The notes under the pieces were generated by a model, which had not been told where the DNA came from, made no database searches, and worked only from the letters and a program-made list of their open reading frames with translations. A stretch of 64,000 nt of DNA from Bacillus ectoiniformans (GTDB lineage: Bacteria > Bacillota > Bacilli > Bacillales > Domibacillaceae), in the NCBI RefSeq assembly GCF_016908875.1, contig NZ_JAFBES010000010.1, forward strand, positions 1 through 64,000. The letters run 5' to 3'. Shown here piece after piece: positions 36,555 to 45,180 of the stretch (its first letter is position 1; each line of letters opens with the position of its first letter). A program made the translations under genes and the position numbers.

Positions 36555-37931
36555 CTATGCTGTTTTTGTCGTGTCTGCTTCTTTTGCTACTGATGATTCC
36601 ATCCAGTTCTTTTCAAGCAGAAGCCATAAAACAATGCCTACACCAAGTCCCCAGGCAGCACCTTGAGTCGCAAGTACAGCTCCGATAATAACCGCGATCC
36701 CTTTTTCTAAATTTCCTTTTTCCTTTAAGATTTCCATCGCTAAATATCCGCATAAATAACCTTGAATCAGCATCGTAAGTGCCATCCCAATATTGATGCC
36801 TGGCTGGAACAATGAAACGACCGGCCCAAGCATTAACGCAATACTCATCCCCCAAAAGATCCCTGTTGCTCCTCCCCAATAGCTGTCAACTTGTGCTCTT
36901 CCATTATTCATGTAGCGGTTTAATACAAGAACTTGCCCACCTGTCCATTGCGGTCCGGATAGAGGCAAGAATGGCATAAACACACCTTCAATGAAATTAC
37001 GGATTGAAACAATGATGCTGTTTCTGCCTGCATCGAACACAACCTTTTCATCTGTCCGTACTTCATCTGCACTTTTTAATAAGGAACTTACGACTAACAC
37101 ATCACCAAAAGCGATGATATAAGCGGCAATAGCTAATGGCAGCGCTTTCATAAAGTAAGAAAATTCAGGAAAACCTACACCAAATATGCTGTAATTCGCA
37201 ATAATCTCTCCAATTGGGATCGGTACTAAGCTCCAGCTGATCGTTGGGGCAGAAACTTCTCCAATCAGGATGCCGACAGCGTAAGACAAGGCAAACGGAA
37301 TCGCAATGCCAAACTGAGCAACATATCTGAAAAATGGATAACGTTCTCTTAGAGGCGCAGCCGTATTTGAAAACATCATGAAGAATCCAAAGGCAGCTCC
37401 AAGCAGAATCGTCACTGGCATAGTCCATACGCGGCCGGTAGCTGAAAACTCACCGAAGACCGCTGCAAAACCAGCTCCGAGCAATATACCTGCCTTTAAA
37501 GACAGCGGCAGTCTTTTAACTAAAACATCTGCCCCTTTAAATAGTCCCATTAACAGAAATATGAGAGCAACGGTTAACTGCAAGGCGATTAAAGCGAGTA
37601 TTCGCTCTTCTCCTTCTGGAAATCCAGTTAAGAATCCCACATAAAGCGGAATACCTGCTGTGATCCAGCCAGCAATGGACGGATCACCGAAATGAGTGTG
37701 CAAGAGATAGAGAAAGTTGTTAATGATCACAAACGCAATCGCTAATTCAAAAGGAATGCCGAGCACATCCATCATCACAGTTGTAATTCCCATTGGCACT
37801 ACGCATAAGATGGCTCCTTGAATCCAGTCAGGGTATTCCAGCTTATAATGAACAAAGGGGAGCCTAAATTTTAAAGCCCCAAGCATTGATGGCTGTTCGC
37901 CTCCGTCATTTCTCTTACGGTATAATCCCAT
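36555..37931 (-). CDS. Solute permease, NCS2/SulP-like
   Basis: Membrane protein of 458 residues with about 12 segments, including GITTVMMDVLGIPFELA, FGFFMMFSNTAAPLRERYPF and FMPFLPLSGPQWTGGQVLVLN. I cannot place it in a well-studied clade; it resembles xanthine/uracil-type (NCS2) carriers in fold. Its place after the hydrolase of the acyl-CoA cluster suggests import of the pathway substrate. Confidence 0.65.
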   Translation of the reverse strand: MGLYRKRNDGGEQPSMLGALKFRLPFVHYKLEYPDWIQGAILCVVPMGITTVMMDVLGIPFELAIAFVIINNFLYLLHTHFGDPSIAGWITAGIPLYVGFLTGFPEGEERILALIALQLTVALIFLLMGLFKGADVLVKRLPLSLKAGILLGAGFAAVFGEFSATGRVWTMPVTILLGAAFGFFMMFSNTAAPLRERYPFFRYVAQFGIAIPFALSYAVGILIGEVSAPTISWSLVPIPIGEIIANYSIFGVGFPEFSYFMKALPLAIAAYIIAFGDVLVVSSLLKSADEVRTDEKVVFDAGRNSIIVSIRNFIEGVFMPFLPLSGPQWTGGQVLVLNRYMNNGRAQVDSYWGGATGIFWGMSIALMLGPVVSLFQPGINIGMALTMLIQGYLCGYLAMEILKEKGNLEKGIAVIIGAVLATQGAAWGLGVGIVLWLLLEKNWMESSVAKEADTTKTA

Positions 37932-37981
37932 TCCCTCTCACTCCTTCAGTCTTTTTATATTCATAAAGGCATAAAGACATT

Positions 37982-38017
37982 GCCAGGAATGTTGCCCGAA
38001 TACACTTGATTCCTGGC
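37982..38017 (-). other. Hairpin between hydrolase and permease genes
   Basis: GCCAGGAAT (37982-37990) and ATTCCTGGC (38009-38017) pair exactly with an 18-base loop. No T-run follows, so this may be an attenuator or processing hairpin. Confidence 0.55.
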
Positions 38018-38050
38018 TCGAATAGACTGATCGCCGCTTTTAAAGGCTAT

Positions 38051-38752
38051 TTATACCGTTTGTTTTTGCACATGCTGAACGAAATCCATTAACTCTTTCG
38101 CGAACATTTCCGGCTGTTCAAGCATAATGTAATGCCCGGAAGCTGGAATGCGAACTAAATTCAGATCTGGACACACCGCTTGGAGAGCTTCGGCAGCATT
38201 TGGAGGCAGCAGCCGATCCTCTTCTCCTAAAATGGCGCACACAGGAATCGACAGGGAAGCTATCGTCTCTTTTCCTTCCTTATATTGATCGCAAATTTTA
38301 AAGTCGGCATAAGCAATCTCGATTGGACACTTGTCGAGCTCCTGCCTCTCTTCCTCTAACAGCTTCTCACTTGTTTCTTTACTGTAAGATGCTAAAAATA
38401 ATGAGTTCGGAAATTCACCAGAGGCTAATCGCTGAAGCATTTTTTCGTGTACCGGCAATTCATAGAAACTCGCCGCGAGCACCACCCCCTTCACCTTTTG
38501 GTTTCTGGCTGCCAGTTCCAAAGCGATCAAGCCCCCCATGGAATGCCCGATGACCACTGTATCCTCTTGAATCGTTCGATCTAAATAAGCCGCATAATCT
38601 TGGACTGACGTAATCACATTGCATTCATTCTCCCCATGCCCAGGCAGATCAATCATTTGACTGCCAGCCGTATCCATATACTGGGCTATTGCCCTCCATT
38701 TACTTTTCGTCCCGCCAGCGCCGTGAATAAAAAGAAGCTTCATCTCGTTCAT
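38051..38752 (-). CDS. Alpha/beta hydrolase
   Basis: Protein of 233 residues of the alpha/beta hydrolase fold. The oxyanion HGAGG is near residue 10, nucleophile Ser in VIGHSMGGLIAL (about 70), acidic residue in LGEEDRLLP, and histidine in SGHYIMLEQPE. It could be a thioesterase or esterase of the pathway. It overlaps the acyl-CoA dehydrogenase by four bases (ATGA). Confidence 0.85.
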   Translation of the reverse strand: MNEMKLLFIHGAGGTKSKWRAIAQYMDTAGSQMIDLPGHGENECNVITSVQDYAAYLDRTIQEDTVVIGHSMGGLIALELAARNQKVKGVVLAASFYELPVHEKMLQRLASGEFPNSLFLASYSKETSEKLLEEERQELDKCPIEIAYADFKICDQYKEGKETIASLSIPVCAILGEEDRLLPPNAAEALQAVCPDLNLVRIPASGHYIMLEQPEMFAKELMDFVQHVQKQTV

Positions 38753-39924
38753 GCATGCCCTCCTAAAATCGTTTTTGCGATGACTAATCGCTGAATTTGA
38801 TTCGTTCCTTCATATATTTGTGTAATCTTTGCATCTCTCATCATTCGTTCCACAGCATACTCTTGAATAAATCCGTACCCTCCTAACAGCTGAACCGCAT
38901 CAGTCGTCACCTTCATCGCCACGTCAGATGCGAATAGTTTGGCCATAGAAGAAGCGCGCGTCAGTTCCGGATTCTTTCCGGTCGCTGTCAGATCATTCAC
39001 TTTTGCTGCAGCTCGGTAGACAAGTCCGCGCGCTGCTTCAATTTGCGTGGCCATATCAGCCAGCATAAACTGAATGCCTTGAAATGAAGCAATATTTTTC
39101 CCAAACTGTTCTCTTTCCTGCACATAGGCGAGTGCCGCATCATACGCTCCTTGTGCAATTCCAAGCGCTTGTGCGGCGACAGTAGGCCGCGACTTATCAA
39201 ATGTTTTCATCGCAATCAGCCAGCCGTCACCTTCTTCCCCAATCCGGTTTTCAGCTGGAATTCGGCAGTTTTCAAAATAAAGCTGTGCAGTCGGTGATCC
39301 TTTAATGCCCATTTTCTTCTCTAGTTTTCCAATATCAAAACCAGGCGTGTCTTTTTCTACGACAAAAGCTGTGATGCCATTGTCCGTCTGGGCAAATACC
39401 GAATAGACACTTGCCACTCCGCCATTGGAAATAAACATTTTTTGCCCATTTAAAATATAAGAATCTCCTTCTCGTACCGCGCGGGTTTTTAAGCTTCTGA
39501 CATCTGATCCGGCATTGGGTTCCGTCAATGCATACGCAGCCACCTTTTTTCCAGCAGCCAAATCTGGCAGAAACCGTTTCTTTAACTCATCGCTTCCTCC
39601 AATCATAATCGGCAAAGAGCCCAGTTCCTGAACGACGGCTACTTGAGAAGAGGAAGCACAAACGCGGGAAATTTCCTCGACAATTAAACAAAAGCTTAAT
39701 AAATCTAACCCAGCCCCGTTATACTCTTCGGGCATATTAGCTCCAATGTACCCATACTCAGACAAGAGAGCTAATATATCCATTGGGTATTCTGCTTCTT
39801 CGTCTATTGCCATTGCCCTCGGCTTGATTTTCTCCTGAGCCAGCCTATGGATTTCCTGTTGGATTTCTTGATGCTCTGGTGATAAATCAAACAGGTTGAG
39901 CGTCTGTTCTTCTGCAGTTTTCAT
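38749..39924 (-). CDS. Acyl-CoA dehydrogenase
   Basis: FAD enzyme of 391 residues that introduces the 2,3 double bond of acyl-CoA. Signatures AYALTEPNAGSDVRSLKTRA and the C-terminal GGYGFIQEYAVERMMRDAKI (catalytic Glu region IYEGTNQIQR) are present. It overlaps the upstream ligase by four bases and the hydrolase by four, so translation is coupled. Confidence 0.93.
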   Translation of the reverse strand: MKTAEEQTLNLFDLSPEHQEIQQEIHRLAQEKIKPRAMAIDEEAEYPMDILALLSEYGYIGANMPEEYNGAGLDLLSFCLIVEEISRVCASSSQVAVVQELGSLPIMIGGSDELKKRFLPDLAAGKKVAAYALTEPNAGSDVRSLKTRAVREGDSYILNGQKMFISNGGVASVYSVFAQTDNGITAFVVEKDTPGFDIGKLEKKMGIKGSPTAQLYFENCRIPAENRIGEEGDGWLIAMKTFDKSRPTVAAQALGIAQGAYDAALAYVQEREQFGKNIASFQGIQFMLADMATQIEAARGLVYRAAAKVNDLTATGKNPELTRASSMAKLFASDVAMKVTTDAVQLLGGYGFIQEYAVERMMRDAKITQIYEGTNQIQRLVIAKTILGGHA

Positions 39925-41501
39925 TTAACTTCCTCCTCACTCATGGCAGCTAATTGATTGACAAGAACGAACTTTTGCAGCTTTCCGCTCGTCGTTTTTG
40001 GAAGACTTGCCACCATATGATACTCTCTCGGTCTCTTATACTTCGCTAATCTTTTTCCGTCTAACAAAAATTGATCCAGCTTCTCTTTCGTTAACTGGCT
40101 TCCTTCTTTTCCAACCACAAACGCGACGACCACATGACCCCATTCCGAATCCGGCTTTCCAATAACTGCCGCTTCAAGAACTTCCGGATGCTCAAGCAGC
40201 CGATCTTCCACTTCCCTCGGATACACATTTTCCGCGCCGGAATTGATCATATAATCCATCCGGTCCTTGATCCAGATATAGCCTTCCTCATCTTTATAAC
40301 CCATGTCACCGGTATGGTACCAGCCATAGGCGAGTGCCTTTTCTGTTGCTTCTAAACGATTATAATAGCCATTCATCATGCAAGGCCCTTTGACTAAAAT
40401 TTCTCCCGTTTCGCCAATTTGGCATTCGTCTTTCGGATCTGTAGGACTGCCATCTTCTTGCAGTCTGGCAATCTTAAGCTGATGTGTTAAAATCGCTTTG
40501 CCGGCAGAACCCGCTTTTCTTAGCTGGTCATCCGCGTAGAGAACGCTCATAACAGGCCCCATTTCCGTCGTTCCGTACATCTGCACAAGAGCCGCACTTG
40601 TTTTTTCCTGGAATCGTTCAATCAGAACCGGGGCCATAGATGCTCCTCCGTATCCTAAAAGACGCAGTGCAGAGAGGTCGTACTTTTCAAAGTTTTTGAC
40701 ATTCAGCAGCATATTCACCATCGTCGGCGCTGCAAACAAATGAGTAACCTTTTCTGCCTCAAGTGCTTCCATCACTCTCTCTGCTTCAAAGTGGTGCATA
40801 ATGATGTTTGTCGCTGCCACCATGACCCTTGGCAAGAACGATGTATGCAATTCTGCCGTATGATTTAACGGCGCAACCGACAGTCCAATGTCCTCTTTAT
40901 TCAATCCCATGCACTCAATCATCAGGAAATTATGATGAATCATATCCCGATGTGAATGAACGACGCCTTTCGGACGGCCGGTCGTTCCGCTCGTATACAT
41001 CATGATGTAAATATCGTCTTCTGTAACAAGCACTTCAGGCTCTGTCGTGTCTCCTTTATTTGTCAGCTCATTGAAATCCAGAGAACCTTCAGGCGTTCCT
41101 TCATCTGTAAAAATGTAATGATCAACGTTTACGCCTAGCTGGATCGCGTCTCGGACGATCTCCTCCGTGCTTTTTTCGTAAAGCAATACTTTCGTGCGGG
41201 CGTCGTTTACGATAAACTGCAGCTCGCTTGCCGTTAACCGGTAATTAATTGGGTTAAACACTGCTCCAATCTTCGCTGAAGCAAAGAGTGCGACAACAAA
41301 TTCACTCGTATTGTAGAGAAAGGTGGAAACCGTATCTCCTTTTTTCACGCCCAGCTGCATAAGGGCCGAAGCAAACCGATTGACTAAAGCATCCAATTCA
41401 GAAAAAGTAAATTGCTGATTTTTTTCTCTATAAATCAGTGCTGGTTTATCAGGATAGTTGTGAGCGGACCATTCAATTACCTCACCTACCGTTGTGCTCA
41501 T
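39921..41501 (-). CDS. Acyl-CoA ligase (AMP-forming)
   Basis: ANL enzyme of 526 residues. The ATP loop MYTSGTTGRPKGVVHSH, YGTTEMGPVM, YHTGDMGYKDEEGYIWIKDR and the C-terminal LPKTTSGKLQK lysine are present. It activates a free acid to acyl-CoA. Chain length is not readable from sequence. It is second-last before the dehydrogenase in the operon. Confidence 0.92.
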   Translation of the reverse strand: MSTTVGEVIEWSAHNYPDKPALIYREKNQQFTFSELDALVNRFASALMQLGVKKGDTVSTFLYNTSEFVVALFASAKIGAVFNPINYRLTASELQFIVNDARTKVLLYEKSTEEIVRDAIQLGVNVDHYIFTDEGTPEGSLDFNELTNKGDTTEPEVLVTEDDIYIMMYTSGTTGRPKGVVHSHRDMIHHNFLMIECMGLNKEDIGLSVAPLNHTAELHTSFLPRVMVAATNIIMHHFEAERVMEALEAEKVTHLFAAPTMVNMLLNVKNFEKYDLSALRLLGYGGASMAPVLIERFQEKTSAALVQMYGTTEMGPVMSVLYADDQLRKAGSAGKAILTHQLKIARLQEDGSPTDPKDECQIGETGEILVKGPCMMNGYYNRLEATEKALAYGWYHTGDMGYKDEEGYIWIKDRMDYMINSGAENVYPREVEDRLLEHPEVLEAAVIGKPDSEWGHVVVAFVVGKEGSQLTKEKLDQFLLDGKRLAKYKRPREYHMVASLPKTTSGKLQKFVLVNQLAAMSEEEVK

Positions 41502-41549
41502 TCTCCTGCCTCCCTTTTATTCATCTTTTCCAGTGGACCCGGCCGGCCT

Positions 41550-42392
41550 TTAATATTCGTAAAATCCTTTTCCTGTCTTTCTGCCTAAGTGCCCTGCACG
41601 AACCAATTTGCGCAATAGCGGAGCCGCCCGGTATTTAGAATCCTGTGTCTCTTCATACAAAGAATCCTGCACGAAAAGAAGTGTATCCAGACCAATTAAA
41701 TCCGCTAAAGCTAACGGACCGATCGGGTGGTTAGCCCCAAGCTTCATGCCTTTATCAATATCTTCAGCACTCGCTACCCCTTCTTGTAACACGAAGACCG
41801 CTTCATTGATCATCGGCACTAAGATCCGGTTCACTGCGAACAGCGGCGATTCCTTCACATCGATCGCTTCCTTGCCAAGCGACTCTACTAGCTGTTTAGA
41901 TGTCTGATACGTTTCCTCGCTAGTATCGTAGCCTCTGATCAGCTCTACTAATTTCATCACAGGCACAGGATTGAAAAAGTGAAAGCCCATGACTTTTTCA
42001 GGATTCGTCATGACACTGGCAATCTCTGTGATGCTGAGTCCTGATGTATTGCTGACAATCAACGCGTCTTCCTTCACCTCTGCGTCGATTTTTTTAAAGA
42101 TGTCTTTTTTCAATTTCATGTCTTCACTGACCGCTTCAATGACACAATCCGCATCAGCAAGCATTCCCCACTCCGTCGATGTGGTCAGCATAGATTCATA
42201 TTGATTCTTTTGCTCTTCATCCAATCTTCCCTTTTCAATAGCACGGCTCCAATTTTTATCCAGCTGTTTCAAGCCGCGAGTGAAATATTCCTTCTCCTTT
42301 TCAATCGCCACAACTTCATACCCTGCTTCCACACATACTTGCGCAATACCTGATCCCATTGTGCCAAATCCAATCACTGCAATCTTCTTCAT
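41550..42392 (-). CDS. 3-Hydroxyacyl-CoA dehydrogenase (HBD-type)
   Basis: NAD-dependent enzyme of 280 residues. The Rossmann motif is [14 protein letters not shown] near the start, the catalytic segment [16 protein letters not shown], and C-terminal [16 protein letters not shown]. It oxidises 3-hydroxyacyl-CoA (such as hydroxybutyryl-CoA). ATG 42392 has AAGGAGG 8 bases before it; a longer frame start is unsupported. It is 13 bp after the enoyl-CoA hydratase. Confidence 0.93.
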   Translation of the reverse strand: MKKIAVIGFGTMGSGIAQVCVEAGYEVVAIEKEKEYFTRGLKQLDKNWSRAIEKGRLDEEQKNQYESMLTTSTEWGMLADADCVIEAVSEDMKLKKDIFKKIDAEVKEDALIVSNTSGLSITEIASVMTNPEKVMGFHFFNPVPVMKLVELIRGYDTSEETYQTSKQLVESLGKEAIDVKESPLFAVNRILVPMINEAVFVLQEGVASAEDIDKGMKLGANHPIGPLALADLIGLDTLLFVQDSLYEETQDSKYRAAPLLRKLVRAGHLGRKTGKGFYEY

Positions 42393-42405
42393 AAAAATTT
42401 CCTCC

Positions 42406-43170
42406 TTATTTTCCGATAAATTCCGGTCTTCTTTTTTCAAAAAAGGCGGTAACACCTTCATTTTTGTCTTGTGTCATACAAATGTCTGCAAATAGCTTTG
42501 CTTCAAGTTTCTGTCCCTCCGCGAGCGGCATTTCCATTCCTTTTGTCACAGCTTCCTTCGCTTTTTGGACCGCTATTGGACCTCTAGACGCAATGACGGC
42601 TGCAAGCTCCATCGCTTTGTCCATCACATCACCTTCGACGACTTCTTCAATGAGGCCGCATCTCAATGCTTCATCAGCCGAAAGGAATTCACCCGAGAAG
42701 ATCATTTTCATCGCTTTGCCCCTGCCGATCAGCCGTGGAAGCCGCTGTGTCGCTCCATATCCTGGGATAATGCCCAGCTTCACTTCCGGAAGGCCGAATG
42801 TTGAGTTAGAAGTGGCGAGACGGATATCACACGCTAGAGCCAGTTCAAGTCCTCCTCCGAGTGCAAACCCGTCAATGGCAGCAATGACCGGCTGCCCTAA
42901 ATCCGATAGCCGATTAAAAACCGATTGCCCTCTTAAACAAAGCTTTTCTCCCTCTTCAGGCGTCAATTCTGGAAATTCTTTAATATCAGCGCCTGCGACA
43001 AATGCTTTCGTCCCTGCCCCATGGATCACTATGACACTTATAGTCTCATCGACTTGTAAAATCGCTTCTTCTAAACTATTAAATACTTCTTTATTTAATG
43101 CATTCACTGGCGGAGAGTCGATCGTAATAATCCCCACTTGATTCTTTTTTTCTAATCGAACTGTAGACAT
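42406..43170 (-). CDS. Enoyl-CoA hydratase
   Basis: Crotonase-family protein of 254 residues. Oxyanion segments [11 protein letters not shown] and [19 protein letters not shown] and the acid ELGIIPGYG-like segment ([17 protein letters not shown]) with the catalytic Glu pattern are present. It is the first gene of the sigma-54 operon; the -24/-12 promoter is 41 bases upstream. ATG 43170 has AGGAGGGG 5 bases upstream. Confidence 0.92.
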   Translation of the reverse strand: MSTVRLEKKNQVGIITIDSPPVNALNKEVFNSLEEAILQVDETISVIVIHGAGTKAFVAGADIKEFPELTPEEGEKLCLRGQSVFNRLSDLGQPVIAAIDGFALGGGLELALACDIRLATSNSTFGLPEVKLGIIPGYGATQRLPRLIGRGKAMKMIFSGEFLSADEALRCGLIEEVVEGDVMDKAMELAAVIASRGPIAVQKAKEAVTKGMEMPLAEGQKLEAKLFADICMTQDKNEGVTAFFEKRRPEFIGK

Positions 43171-43210
43171 ATAACCCCTCCTGCATTCTTGTTTGTTATA
43201 CACTTACTAT

Positions 43211-43227
43211 TGCAAGAGGCGTGCCAA
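43211..43227 (-). promoter_or_regulatory. Sigma-54 promoter of the acyl-CoA operon
   Basis: On the minus strand TTGGCACGCCTCTTGCA, matching the -24 GG and -12 GC consensus almost perfectly. Transcription would begin near 43200 and the first gene starts at 43170. Confidence 0.93.
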
Positions 43228-43267
43228 CAGAGGAAACCTTTATTTATTGGTTTTAGAAAAATAATGT

Positions 43268-43323
43268 GTTTCCATAAGAAACAGAAACCGTCTCTTTTAG
43301 AAACACTCGTTTCTTTAAGAAAC
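43268..43323. promoter_or_regulatory. Triple palindrome upstream activating site
   Basis: GTTTCCATAAGAAAC (43268-43282), GTCTCTTTTAGAAAC (43290-43304) and GTTTCTTTAAGAAAC (43309-43323), spaced 22 and 19 bases centre to centre. All have GTTTC, five bases, GAAAC. They lie 41-112 bases upstream of the sigma-54 promoter. They are the likely binding sites of the PAS-AAA-Fis activator. Confidence 0.85.
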
Positions 43324-43339
43324 AGCTTTTTCATTTTTA

Positions 43340-43368
43340 TTGAATGACGTTCACAAAGAGAATATAAT
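43340..43368 (+). promoter_or_regulatory. Sigma-A promoter of the P-loop/Asp23-like gene
   Basis: TTGAAT, 17-base spacer, TATAAT on the + strand, 63 bases before the GTG start region. It begins 17 bp after the palindrome array. Confidence 0.75.
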
Positions 43369-43425
43369 GGATGAATAATCTAAATTTTCAAACTCCATTA
43401 CAGTGAATGGAGTTGACAAGGGGTT

Positions 43426-44253
43426 GTGTGGATGGAGATTTTTTCTTTAAGCGGAACAAGCGGAACTGGCAAGAGCACCAGTGCTTTATCTTTTGCTTAC
43501 AAACATAAAATACCGGCGATTATTGATGATGGCTTATTGATCGTCAACGGTCAAAAAGTGGCAGGAACTTCTGCTAAATTTGAGAAGAACTCTCTGACTG
43601 CTGTGAAGAGAGCGACTTTTTTTTATGAAGACCATAGGAAAGAAGTACAAGCAGCCATTCAACATTTCTTTGTCAGCAAAATTCTCATCATCGGCACGTC
43701 AGATCGGATGGTGAAGCTGATTGCAAGCCGGTTAGAAATCGGAGACATTCAGCACATTTATCACGTAGAGGACGTTAGAACGTCCAGTGAAATCAAGATT
43801 GCTCAATTTGTCAGAAGAACAGAAGGAAAGCATGTCATCCCCATTCCATATAAACAAGTCGAACAGAACTTCTTTAAAAAGCTTGTTCAGCGCGGTGTAG
43901 AGATTTTTTCATCCAAAAAGGAACGCATCGGAGAAACAACCATTGTCCATCCCGACTTTCACCGCGGAGCGATCCACATTCATAAAAAAGTGTTTAAAGA
44001 CCTCACTGAATCCAGCTGCTTATCACATAAAGAAGTCGAAGAATGCCAGTTAAACCAAATGAGTATGACCGGTCTTCCGGTGATCAAGGTGACGTTGACG
44101 CTCGTTTATCCAATAGCAGAAAATATCTTTGAACTGACCAAGAGAATTCAGGAACAGCTTCAAGAAGACTTCCTGCGCTACTTAAGTATTGAACTCGAGT
44201 CGATTCATATCAGCATTCAAATGACAGCAAAGAAAAAGAAACTCGCTCAATGA
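43426..44253 (+). CDS. P-loop ATPase with Asp23-like C-terminus
   Basis: Protein of 275 residues. The N-terminal P-loop is SGTSGTGKST (about 8-17), resembling 2-phosphoglycerate-kinase-like ATP-binding proteins; the rest of the fold reaches about residue 165. The C-terminal part (about 185-265) has IHIHKKVFKDLTESSCLSH, LPVIKVTLTLVYP and LTKRIQEQLQEDFLRYLS. It follows the order of the Asp23/Gls24 alkaline-shock family (GYVIVDV...IQ..V). The fusion is inferred from pattern only. The start may be GTG 43426 or ATG 43432. It is divergent from the sigma-54 operon and alone. Confidence 0.75.
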   Translation: MWMEIFSLSGTSGTGKSTSALSFAYKHKIPAIIDDGLLIVNGQKVAGTSAKFEKNSLTAVKRATFFYEDHRKEVQAAIQHFFVSKILIIGTSDRMVKLIASRLEIGDIQHIYHVEDVRTSSEIKIAQFVRRTEGKHVIPIPYKQVEQNFFKKLVQRGVEIFSSKKERIGETTIVHPDFHRGAIHIHKKVFKDLTESSCLSHKEVEECQLNQMSMTGLPVIKVTLTLVYPIAENIFELTKRIQEQLQEDFLRYLSIELESIHISIQMTAKKKKLAQ

Positions 44254-44273
44254 GTGAGTTTCTTTTTCTTTGC
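44240..44273 (+). terminator. Terminator of the P-loop/Asp23-like gene
   Basis: AAACTCGCTC pairs with GAGTGAGTTT around AAT, then TTCTTTTTCTTT. The stem overlaps the stop codon. Confidence 0.8.
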
Positions 44274-45074
44274 TTATACCTGCGTTCTCCTGGCAAACTG
44301 AGGAACTCTTTTCTCCACAAACGCATGAACACCTTCAGGAAAATCATGCTCATCTACAAATGAAGACTTCCCGCTCCACATGTCCGGCACACTGTTGATG
44401 CACTCACTGACCGATTGTTTAATTGCAAGCAGCGATGCTGGTGACTGGGAAGCCACGAGTTTCCCCATTTTAATCGCATACCGGTCCAGATCCGCTTCTT
44501 TCACTAAGTAATTCAGCATGCCTAAACGATGCGCATCTTCGGCTTTCAAGACGCGGCCCGTGTAGACTAAATCCTTTGCTAAACTCGGACCGATTAAATC
44601 TACGATCCGCTTGGCGAATTTATTATTTAACGTAATGCCAAGCTTGCCGACTGGAATGCCGAGCCTGGATTTCTCTGAACCAATTCGAATATCACAGGCA
44701 AGTGCTAATTCTAATCCTGCACCCATCGCCGGTCCGTTAATGACTCCGATCGTTGGGATGGCCAAATTTTCAAAGGTAGAAATGGCTTTTTCCATTAATA
44801 CGAAGGCATGCTCCGCTTCTTCTAATGTGATTTGGCTAAACTCTTGAATATCAGACCCTGCTGTAAACTGCTCTCCTGCCCCCCTTAACAAAACAACTTT
44901 ATTCTTAGGATTATCCAGCACCTGTTGGCCAATTTCCGATAATTGGTTCCACATATTAGCCGTCAATGCATTTCGTTTTTGTGGGCGGTGAATCGTAACA
45001 ATAGCTAACCCAGCCGTTTCTTGAAGAGTGATCTTTGCTTGTTCTGCTTCCATTCGGTTAATGTTTACTTTCAT
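44274..45074 (-). CDS. Enoyl-CoA hydratase/isomerase
   Basis: Crotonase-family protein of 266 residues. [32 protein letters not shown] and LGITLNNKFAKRIVDLIG fit the family; the second acid is replaced by an Asn-rich loop, so it may be an isomerase or hydrolase rather than a hydratase. It has its own sigma-54 promoter. ATG 45074 was preferred over 45080 because GGAGG is 9 bases upstream. Confidence 0.85.
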   Translation of the reverse strand: MKVNINRMEAEQAKITLQETAGLAIVTIHRPQKRNALTANMWNQLSEIGQQVLDNPKNKVVLLRGAGEQFTAGSDIQEFSQITLEEAEHAFVLMEKAISTFENLAIPTIGVINGPAMGAGLELALACDIRIGSEKSRLGIPVGKLGITLNNKFAKRIVDLIGPSLAKDLVYTGRVLKAEDAHRLGMLNYLVKEADLDRYAIKMGKLVASQSPASLLAIKQSVSECINSVPDMWSGKSSFVDEHDFPEGVHAFVEKRVPQFARRTQV

Positions 45075-45131
45075 AGTCATTCGCCTCCAATGTTATTTTC
45101 ATGAAAAATTCTCTTCATCCCTAACTAGTAA

Positions 45132-45148
45132 TGCAAAGCTCGTGCCAA
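45132..45148 (-). promoter_or_regulatory. Second sigma-54 promoter
   Basis: On the minus strand TTGGCACGAGCTTTGCA, full -24/-12 match. Start of transcription near 45120, 46 bases before the hydratase gene. Weak half-sites GTCTCgcaatTAAAA (45172-45186) and GTTTCgcataAAATG (45204-45218) lie upstream. Confidence 0.93.
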
Positions 45149-45180
45149 TCTCTATTAAAACAGTACCGACTGTCTCGCAA

